In this document: positions 53,728-61,642 of the stretch, in pieces
Position numbering within the stretch: position 1 is the first letter of the stretch
How the letters are laid out: each line of letters opens with the position of its first letter
From: Stagonosporopsis chrysanthemi
Lineage: Eukaryota > Ascomycota > Dothideomycetes > Pleosporales > Didymellaceae
DNA: 61,642 bases
Assembly (NCBI GenBank): GCA_022560025.1
Contig: JAFISE010000179.1
Location: 1 to 61,642, forward strand
Direction: 5' to 3'
Translations under genes and position numbers: made by a program
Notes under the pieces: generated by a model
What the model was told of the DNA's origin: nothing
The model's database searches: none
What the model saw: the letters and a program-made list of their open reading frames with translations, nothing else

Positions 53728-56700
53728 ATGAACGGCTACAGCAACGGCGCCCACGACAGCAATGGGCTGGGTACGTCTGGAGGCGCTCCTGGCGCTGAAG
53801 GCACCTTCCCGCCCATTGCTGAGATTGTGGGCTCGGCAACAGAGACAGTCGACGGGCTGAGACACCACTCGGTATGCTGCATGTCCGGACTGGCGCATGT
53901 GGCAGGAGCTGACTTGGCGTAGATCAAGAACTTGCTCGACCATGCAAGGCAACATTTCGCTTCGGCCAGGATAATGCTCGGTAACCGCGCTCCCGTAGCC
54001 GGCGCATATTGGGAGTACCTGGTCGCCTACCAGATTGTCGCAGTCCTGATTCCCCAGCACAGCGACTACCACGACAAGATCGCCGCCAGCCGCAGCCAGA
54101 CCCACCGCGACTACAACACGCTGTTGAAGGAGATATCGTCGGCCGAAGAGCAGTTTGTCCGTATCAAGAACATAATCAAGAACAACAACCTCCGGAATGG
54201 CGCCCTCCATAGCAGATCGGGGTCTGCTTCGTCCAACAGAAATGGAGTCATCGCGATCAAGAGAGACGACGAGTTGATGTTGCCGAGCGTGCCAACGTCC
54301 GCACCAGGCGGTCGAGCTTCACCTGCTGGCTCAGTCGACTCTGGCCGAAGGAAGCCAGTACCCCAACCCAAGCCACAATCGCTACATGGTCGAGCTGTAC
54401 ACCAGAGTTCGTCGTCCATAAATGTAGATCTCGCCGATCGATTCGCCAAACTTCGAGGAGCCGGGTCATCTGTAGATACAGCGTCCGCCCGCTCAAGCCA
54501 AGACCTGTCTGTCAAGATGCCGTCTCCAGCAGATTACCAGTCGTCCATCCGACTCGTTGGCCCCAGAGATATGCCTCCCCCATCACGACTACCGCCAAAG
54601 CTGCCATTGGATACAGCTTCGGCAGCTTCGTTCCCAAAGGAACCAAGTCCTACCTATAGTCCAGCACGCAACATCTCGCTGCCACCCAACATCGCACCAC
54701 CGCGAAGCACACCACGAAGTATGAACGGGACTGGCGGGCGCAGCAACTCGTTGGCAGCAGCTTCCAGCGCATCAAACCACGCTCCAAACACGAACGGCAC
54801 ATCGGATTCGTACTTCCCCACGCAACAGGCATCGCGCACACTCACAGGCCGCGATCGAGCCGTCAGTGCTGCAATAGAGCTCGAGATAGATGCCACAAAG
54901 CTCTACGACTATCTCCGCATGTTCAACGTACTGATGATTGATGTTCGAGATCGGTCGGCTTTTGATGCCGGTCATCTCTATCATCGCACAGTCATATGTC
55001 TAGAACCTCCGACGCTGCAGGACGGCGTTTCCGCAGAGCAACTCTCAGATCGTCTAATCATCTCCCCAGACGAGGAGCAAGCCATGTTCGAGCGACGCCA
55101 CGAGTACGACGTAGTTGTCTACTATAACGATTCAACCATGAACACTGATTTCTTAACAAAACGCAACCGGACCGAGGACGAATTGGCACTGAAACGCCTT
55201 TACGACACATTGACCGAGTTCAATGAGGACAAGCCGTTGAAGCGACCGCCGATCCTACTGAAAGGTGGACTCGATGCGTGGATAGACCTGGTGGGACCTC
55301 AGGCTCTCAAAACTTCGACCACCGCTGCGTTACTTGCTACAGGTCAGGCAAGGCTCCGTGGCGTCCGCCGATCACCTGCTGCAACCCATGCCGCGAAATT
55401 GAACTTACAGCGTCGAAGGCGTGAATATGTTCCCATGGACCCAGAGGAAGAACAAAAGTGGCTCGAGGAAGCTCGCAAGGGAAGGGCTGTTGTAGAGCAG
55501 CCACTTAACGAGGAGGACGAGGGCGATGAGCCTGGATCGCCGTTTTACCGCACAACTGAGGACTTTTTGCGAAGGTTTCCAGACGTTGAAGGAGGGCAGT
55601 CTATGGTACAGGCAGCTCCTCGGCCGCCACCGATACCCCAATATGTCCAGCCAGCCATACCTATTGCGCCATCTCGACCGCCGCCATCTGTCCCTCGAGT
55701 CAGCTACAGCGGTGTCCACGAGCGACAAGTCGCTCCCCAAGGCCGTACCAACCAACCACCAGTGTACATTTCGCAGCCCCATTTCACTAATGTTCGGATG
55801 CACAAGACTGGCTTGATCAATTTCGGAGTGACTTGCTACATGAATTCAGTAGTGCAGTGTTTGAGCGGGCATCTATCGCTCTCCGATTTGTATTTGACTG
55901 GGCGATACAACAGAGACTTGCAACGGGACAATTGGAAAGGAACGAAAGGCATCCTGCCGGAAGCTTACGCCACCCTGATATCGAACTTGTTCAAAGGCGA
56001 CGTCTCTTCCGTGCGGCCAAGCACATTCAGGGTATGTAGAACAACCTGCTTTCCTTATACATTGCTGACACAGGACAGAGAGTTTGCGGTCATTTCAACT
56101 CGCAATGGGGTGTTGACCAGCAGCAAGACGCCAAAGAGTTCCTTGAATTTGTTCTCGACTTCATGCACGAAGACCTAAATGTGACATGGAACAAGGCCCC
56201 ACTTCAACCTTTGACAGAGAAGCAAGAGCTGCAAAGAGAACAATTTCCTCGACAGTACGCTGCGAAGATTGAATGGGCACGATACCAGCATCGTGACATG
56301 TCGGTCATTGGCGGAATGTTTGCTGGCCAGCACGCTTCCCAGCTGACGTGTCAATCATGTGGCATTACAAGTACTACCTACGAAGCCTTCTGGAGTCTGA
56401 GCCTGGAAATTCCACGCGATCAAGCCTGCGATGTGCGAGACTGTCTACGATCTTACTGCTCGGCGGAGCGTCTTGCTGGAGACGAGCTTTGGCGCTGCCC
56501 CAGATGCAAGAAAGATCGCGAGGCCGTCAAGAAGATCACAATCACAAGAGCCCCTGACACCCTTGTCGTCCACTTCAAGCGTTTCAGCGCTTCGCACAAC
56601 GAGAGTGCTCGCAAAGTGCGGACACCTATCAACTTCCCCCTGCAAGGCCTCGACATGAGCCCGTTCATGGAGAAGCCCATGACACCAGAGCAAGAACAGT

Positions 56701-57002
56701 ACATCGCGAGGAATGCTCCCGATGGCCAGACACAGCTGGCAGGCCTGAAGGCAGACCCGACGATGAACGGACCTTACATCTACAACGCGTACGCTGTCAT
56801 ACACCACATCGGCGCGACACTCGGCAGCGGTCATTACACTGCGTTCGTCAAAGACAAAGCTAGGGGCATTTGGCGATCGTTCAACGATGATCGTCTGGTG
56901 GACTTTGAACCCGGCAACCTGCAGCCGAAGGATCGCTTGCAGAATGACCGCGCTTATATCATCTTCTACGAGCGCGAGAGGGTTGCGGGCGGCGCCTTCT
57001 AA
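53728..57002 (+). CDS. DOA4: Ubiquitin C-terminal hydrolase, Doa4/Ubp4/USP8 type with rhodanese domain
   Basis: Model: exons 53728-53871, 53923-56031 and 56079-57002; introns of 51 and 47 bp; 1058 aa. The N-terminus (~48-140) is a helical USP8-dimerisation/MIT-like domain (IKNLLDHARQHFASARIML). A disordered Pro/Ser region follows. The rhodanese-like domain (~370-505; LRMFNVLMIDVRDRSAFDAG) has VVYYNDST where an active rhodanese has its Cys, so it is probably catalytically dead, as in Doa4. The USP domain (~675-1055) has the Cys box GLINFGVTCYMNSVVQCL (Cys ~685), zinc-binding CQSC and CPRC pairs, the His box GSGHYTAF (~1002) and FNDDRLV. All catalytic residues are present. Doa4 strips ubiquitin from cargo before it enters multivesicular bodies. 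It is adjacent to VPS27. The symbol marks family; Ubp5 or a merged Doa4/Ubp5 ancestor is possible. Confidence 0.95.
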
Positions 57003-57542
57003 GCTTCGGCGCCACGCGCCCTGTACCGCATCATCACGACCATGTTCAATTCTCTGTCACATATTGCAAACACCTGCGCGTTCTGGATATGGGAGCATCA
57101 TTCCGCATTGCGGCGGCGTTTACCGTTGAGATTAGCGTCACAGTCATTTGTTTTGAAGTTTGATACCTTTGAGTCACCAAGGGGTGGGAATTTTGTGCCC
57201 TTGAGGGCCTGCAGCTTGCGTTGCGTGTGTTTGGGTAGAAGCATCGGAGATACCACGATCGAGAACCTGAGTTCGTTGAATTGAAACTTATCTTACCGAT
57301 GCTAGCCATTCAGAGTGGGCGCTTTTGATCTCCAAGATTTTCGACTCACCGTCATTCTGCAGGGCGTCGGAGGGGCACTGAGCGCTAATGCGATATCGGC
57401 CCGCAGCGCTTGGACTTTACTTTTCACTCGCGTTACCTATCTTATCGGCGACGGCCCGCATTGATGCCCCAGACGAACTATTCTTTAAGCCATTGACTCT
57501 TCAACACTCCTTCTTCACACTTCACATCACACTTTTCACATC
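57003..57542. promoter_or_regulatory. ARG1 promoter and DOA4-like 3' flank
   Basis: 540 bp. A TGACTCT site (57495-57501) resembles the Gcn4/CpcA half-site used in general amino-acid control. A perfect TGACTCA lies inside intron 1 of the gene at 57654-57660. Whether either is used is unknown. Confidence 0.5.
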
Positions 57543-58979
57543 ATGGCTAAGGGACGCGTCTGTTTGGCTTACTCTGGTATGCTGACACTCAGTACAAGCT
57601 GCATTGCTTCTTCATTGAGGCTGTTGGCGTATGGTGAACATTATGAACTAACTTGACTCACAGGTGGTCTTGACACCTCCACCATCCTGCAATGGCTGAT
57701 CGGTACGTCTCTGCTGCAATTCACATCGTTTGAGAGTACTAACAAAAGCTTCAGAGGAGGGCTACGAGGTAGTCTGCTTCCTCGCCAACGTCGGCCAGGA
57801 AGAGCCCTGGGATGAGGTCGAGAAGAAGGCGCTCAAGATCGGCGCGAAGAAGATGGTCATCCTCGACCTCCAGAAGGAGTTCGTCGAGGAGCTCTGCTTC
57901 CGCGCTGTTCAGTGCAACGCTACCTACGAGGGCCGCTACCTCCTCGGCACATCGCTGGCTCGCCCAGTCATCGCCCGCGCACAGATCCGAGTTGCTCAGC
58001 AGGAAGGCTGCGACTTCGTCTCCCACGGCTGCACCGGCAAGGGCAACGACCAGGTCCGCTTCGAGCTTGCTTTCTACACACTCCAGCCCACCATCAAGGT
58101 CATCGCACCCTGGAGGCTGCCCGAGTTCTGCGACCGCTTCAAGGGTAGGCAAGATCTGCTCGACTATGCTGAGAAGCACGGCATCCCCGTCACATCCACC
58201 AAGGCTAAGCCGTGGAGCATGGACGCCAACCTGGCCCACTGCTCCTACGAGGCTGGTATGACTCTCACATGTTCAGTATTGCGCTCCTCAGACTAACGCG
58301 CCCAGGTATCCTCGAGGACCCCAACGTCTCTCCTCCCGATGACATGTGGACCATGACCCAGTCGCCCCTCGTCGCCCCCGACAAGCCCACCGACATCACC
58401 ATCCACTTCGAGAAGGGTGTCCCCGTCAAGCTGGTCACGCCTGATCAGACCTACACCGAGTCCGTCGAGCTCTTCGTTGCGCTCAACAAGCTCGGCCACA
58501 TGCACGGCATCGGCCGCATCGACATTGTCGAGAACCGCTTCATCGGCCTCAAGTCGCGCGGCTGCTACGACTCCCCCGCCATGACCGTCCTCCGCCTCGC
58601 CCACTTGGACCTCGAGGGTCTGGTCATGGACACGCAGGTGCGCAACCTGCGCGACCAGTTCGTCTCGCACAACTGGAGCTACCAGCTGTACAACGGCATG
58701 TACTTCTCGCCCGAGCGCGAGTTCGTCGAGAACTCGCTGCTGTTCTCCCAACGCCGCGTCAACGGCGAAGTCCGCCTCACCCTGTACAAGGGCAACGCGT
58801 ACGTCCTCGGCCGCAGCTCGCAGACCGAGAAGCTGTACTCCGAGGAGGAGGCTTCCATGGATACCCTCGACAACTTCAGCCCCATGGATACCACCGGCTT
58901 CATCGCCATCCAGAGCATCAGGCTCAAGAAGTACGGTCTGCAGAAGCAGGAGGAGGGTGCTAACCTCAGCCGGGCATAG
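57543..58979 (+). CDS. ARG1: Argininosuccinate synthase
   Basis: Model: exons 57543-57576, 57664-57702, 57755-58255 and 58306-58979; introns of 87, 52 and 50 bp, the second with a TACTAACA branch site; 415 aa, the usual length. Catalyses ATP-dependent joining of citrulline and aspartate to argininosuccinate, the seventh step of arginine synthesis and part of the urea cycle. The ATP pyrophosphatase P-loop is AYSGGLDTS (~9-17). Other family blocks are YLLGTSLARPVIA, GCTGKGNDQVRFE, KPWSMDANLAHCSYEAG and IDIVENRFIGLKSRGCYDSP. The two short first exons split the P-loop, as in other mould genes of this family. It probably works in the cytosol. Strong C-ending codon bias fits a highly expressed housekeeping gene. 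Confidence 0.98.
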
Positions 58980-59475
58980 GTTTGTTGCTTTGTTGGGTCA
59001 ATGTCGAGATGTGAAACGATATTATGCGAGATACAGAAGGAATAAAAGTTTAATACCCCATCAGCGCGCGTTCCGCGGTGCGTGCGATTGTGCGGTTGTT
59101 GTTGCCTTATTCGTCAGCCTCACCTGCCTCACCTGCAGCACCTCGCGTGGCGCAGCCGTGAACATTACATTTACACCTACCCTCGCCTTCCATACTCTCC
59201 TCTTCTTCGTCTCACTCCCTCACTTCTCCACCTCGTTTCGTATCTGTTGCATCTTCACCCCAAATTCTTCATCTCTTCCGTCCACTCGCTTGTTGCTATC
59301 CATTTGACCGACGGAAGTTCAGGTCGTCTGACCCCACTCGGCCTCTCAGCCTTGCGAAGGTTCTCTACTCGCCAGACAGCACTCAGCCTTGCAGCCTTGT
59401 GGGGATTTTCCCTACAAATACAGTGCCCAGGCGCGCCGAGGCGGCTACTCATCGCTTAGAGACCTGACTCGAATC
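58980..59475. other. Intergenic region
   Basis: 496 bp: ARG1 3' UTR (GGAATAAAAG near 59039 could be a poly-A signal) and the promoter of the broken HET gene. Confidence 0.55.
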
Positions 59476-61271
59476 ATGTCAGCCACCGCAGCTGAAGTCG
59501 CGACCGAAGACATCGAGATGGACGAGGACTCTGCCAGCCATACGTCATCCCCGGTCAGCTTATCAAGTTTTGAATCAGACCATGAGCCCCGTTGTCCTTT
59601 TTGCAAGGTGCCAAAGGTCATTATCGAATCGAAGCTTCATATGTTTTGGATCGAAGGGTTTTACTATCCTTCTAGTGTAGATCAATTCGAGGCTGGAGCT
59701 CACGCCGGTTGCGGTCTCTGTACGCTCGTTATCGATGTGCTTGCCAAATGCAACCAGACACCAGAGAATGCTTCTTTGTGGCTTCAGTACAACGAGGCAG
59801 GATGCATGTTGAAGATCAGGCCACAGCCACGCAAATTATCCAGGACGATTTGGAAGACTGGCATGCTACGGCAGCCTCAATGGCAGATATTTACGCAGGA
59901 GCTGTCTTAACTCTAGCCGCAACCTGGTCAGACACCAGCGAACGTGGATGCCTCTCTAGAATGCAGAATTGCTATGCAGCCGTTCCTCTAGAAGAGTCGG
60001 GACTATCCATGCGGGTACCCTTGCCTTGGTTTCCTCGGTTCCCACTAGAGCGTATCCGCCATGATTGGCCGCTCTTGGATCGTGCTTGGGTCTTTCAGGA
60101 GCGAAAGTTGTCCGTGCGAATCGTCCATTTTGGCAAAGAGCAATTGTACTGGGAATGTGATTCTGCTGTGCTGTCTGAAGATGGAGTGGAAGATCTTCAA
60201 GAACTGGGTGACATCCCTTTCAGACCCCATTTCAGGGCCAAGCCCGATGATTCAATTGACTCCTGGAGAGCAGCAGTGATGCACTACTCGAGTCTGAATC
60301 TGACTTATGAGGCTGACCAATTGCCCGCTATATCAGCCATGGTGAAGGGCATGCAAGCCGCTCGCAAGAATGGCGTATACGTAGCAGGAATGTGGAGAAA
60401 TAGTCTACTGGACGACCTTAGCTGGCGTCCAACACGGAGTGTCTCAGGGCCACGACCAGATGGGGACAGACCGACTTGGTCGTGGATCTCCGTAACCAGA
60501 GGAATTGATTGGGATTCGTGTGGGGCGCTCGGATCTACTGCAGTGGTCAAAACCGACTTTGAGATCACTGGGCCCTCTCATTTTGGATACTCCAATGCTG
60601 CCAGTGTCACTGTCAAGGGCCCTGCTTCTCTCGTCAAGGTCACCTTCTGGAGAGATACAGTGAAAGCCAAGCCACTGGGACTGCCTATTGAATATCTGGA
60701 TTTTGAGCAAGACCACTGTCACACGATTCATCAGGACTTCGATTGGACATCCGCGGATTCAAGATTACAGTCTGGTGACACCCTGGCTGTCTTGTTTTTG
60801 TGGAAGTCTACCTGTTTGTGTTCGGTTGTTGGACTTGTTCTACAAAGCAACGACGACGGGGAATATCAAAGGGTAGGACTGATCCACATCAATTACACCA
60901 TGGATTCTGATCGTATTAGATATCTTCCTCATGAAGATCTGCTTGATGATTATGTAGATTCTCTCCGATCAAGGAGTTCACCATCATATAGCAATGGTCA
61001 TTTCCTGCTTCTCCTTTCACACTCATCCACACATCGTAAATCAACTACCCGACCACATCACTCCCACCAAATCTTCGCAAACATCTTTGCTATGCCTCAG
61101 GTCTATAGCATAGCTAAAACTATCTCCATAGTACGGGATTTTAACAAAGCAAAGAAACAGCATCCCACCTTACACGTAATTCTCATTTTGAACACCCCCC
61201 CCCCGCCCCACTCCCCGGTGCGCTCATTCACACTTGTTGGCCAGGGCTTTCATGCGGACGACAAGCCTTAG
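59476..61271 (+). pseudogene. HET-domain gene with internal deletion and frameshift
   Basis: The frame from ATG 59476 encodes a typical HET N-terminal region (PRCPFCKVPKVI, AGAHAGCGLCTLVIDVL, SLWLQYNEAGCML) and then leaves homology near 59805. In the next frame homology resumes near 59832 at IIQDDLEDWHATAASMADIY, which sits after the WVDxLC motif in intact proteins. The core in between, with the SYCWG-like strand and the WVDSLC motif, is absent, so a few hundred bases are missing and the frame is shifted. No splice pair joins the two parts sensibly. Downstream, the rest of the family is intact: LDRAWVFQERKLS, EQLYWECDSAVLSE, GDRPTWSWISVTRG. The true C-terminus is probably near 60970; the last ~100 codons are low-complexity read-through. 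A shorter product from an internal start is possible but would lack the core fold. Confidence 0.82.
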
Positions 61272-61464
61272 CGTCCCATTTCTCCCTTTCTCCTTGACTC
61301 CCTGCCTCCCATCTTTCACCCCACGGATCCAAACGCAAACCAGCGCAGCGATAGAGCTACCTCACTGTTTCGGTTCGATGTTGAGTATCACAAAAAAGAA
61401 AACACCCTAAGAGGAGGAAAGAAGCCGGAGTGAACGAGAGGAGAGCGGAAGAGGTACATGCGCT

Positions 61465-61492
61465 CGTCTGCGTCTGCGTCTGCGTCTGCGTT
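61465..61492. repeat. CGTCTG hexamer repeat
   Basis: Four to five copies of CGTCTG/CGTTTG in the 3' flank of the broken HET gene. Confidence 0.85.
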
Positions 61493-61528
61493 TGCGAATA
61501 CGAGTGAACTCGAATCCGGACTCAAACC

Positions 61529-61575
61529 GGGGGGGGGGGGGGGGGGCAAAGGGGGGGGGGGGGGGGGGGGGGGGG
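61529..61575. repeat. Two long poly-G tracts
   Basis: 18 G at 61529-61546, then CAAA, then 25 G at 61551-61575. G-runs of this length can fold into quadruplexes and stall polymerases; they may also be partly sequencing artefact. Confidence 0.85.
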
Positions 61576-61642
61576 ATAGGAAGGGGGCTTTAGCGGGGGT
61601 GGGGGAACGGGAAGAGGGGGGGAGAAGAGACGGGGGCCGGAA

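Larger units (their letters stand above)
61272..61642. other. Window end with simple and poly-G repeats
   Basis: No gene. It holds the TGCGTC hexamer repeat and two long poly-G tracts, listed separately. Sequence this G-rich is error-prone in assembly. Confidence 0.7.

Noticed and set aside
53431..54210. 259-codon minus-strand ORF at the start of the DOA4-like gene
   Set aside because: Antisense shadow overlapping the exon 1-intron-exon 2 region; Gly/Val-rich with no domain.

Overview
This window is nuclear DNA from a filamentous ascomycete (Pezizomycotina). The evidence is short introns of about 45-130 bp with GT...AG ends and CTAAC/CTGAC-type branch sites, genes standing alone with their own promoters, and many families typical of moulds: HET-domain proteins, a Pth11/rhodopsin-like membrane protein, GH43 and GH51 arabinan enzymes, an FAD-linked oxidoreductase, and a CBM18 chitin-binding secreted protein. 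The class is not settled by the sequence; a dothideomycete would fit. I call 23 protein genes with reasonable support, one weak ORF and two broken HET-type genes. Where I could see splice sites I built exon models by hand, so coordinates span start codon to stop codon and the introns are given in the text. No tRNA, rRNA, CRISPR array or intact transposon was found.

Layout. 1-8.2 kb, all minus strand: the end of a conserved fungal protein with a CxxC motif, an ABCF-type ATPase, a TCO89-like TORC1 subunit, and a basic protein of unknown function. 8.5-12.8 kb, minus: a secreted two-domain GH43 enzyme and an amidase. 14.6-21 kb: a small membrane protein, a divergent pair of conserved unknown proteins (120 and 207 aa), and a Ysc84/Lsb3-like actin-associated SH3 protein. 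21.6-24.9 kb: a large CCCH/CCHC zinc-finger protein. 25.7-28.6 kb: a decayed HET-NB-ARC-TPR (NLR) gene with four premature stops and a frameshift. 29.4-33.7 kb: an SDR-like protein, a protein with three FGxxxGK repeats, and a secreted FAD oxidase. 35-40 kb: a rhodopsin-like membrane protein, an alpha/beta hydrolase, and a charged low-complexity protein. 40.9-44.8 kb: a GH51 arabinofuranosidase and an EamA-type transporter. 45.7-49.9 kb: a HET-domain protein and a CBM18 protein. 50.7-57 kb: VPS27 (ESCRT-0) and a DOA4/USP8-type deubiquitinase, transcribed divergently from one 549-bp region. 57.5-61.3 kb: argininosuccinate synthase and a second broken HET gene, followed by long poly-G tracts at the window end.

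Two sets of neighbours make biological sense together. VPS27 and the DOA4-like enzyme both act on ubiquitinated cargo at endosomes and share a promoter region. The GH43 and GH51 enzymes both release arabinose from plant polysaccharides, though they lie 30 kb apart. The three HET loci, two of them broken, suggest turnover of non-self-recognition genes. The most novel-looking element is the three-exon 120-aa gene at 16.6-17.1 kb: an ORF scan shows only part of it, and it encodes a strikingly regular alternating beta-strand.
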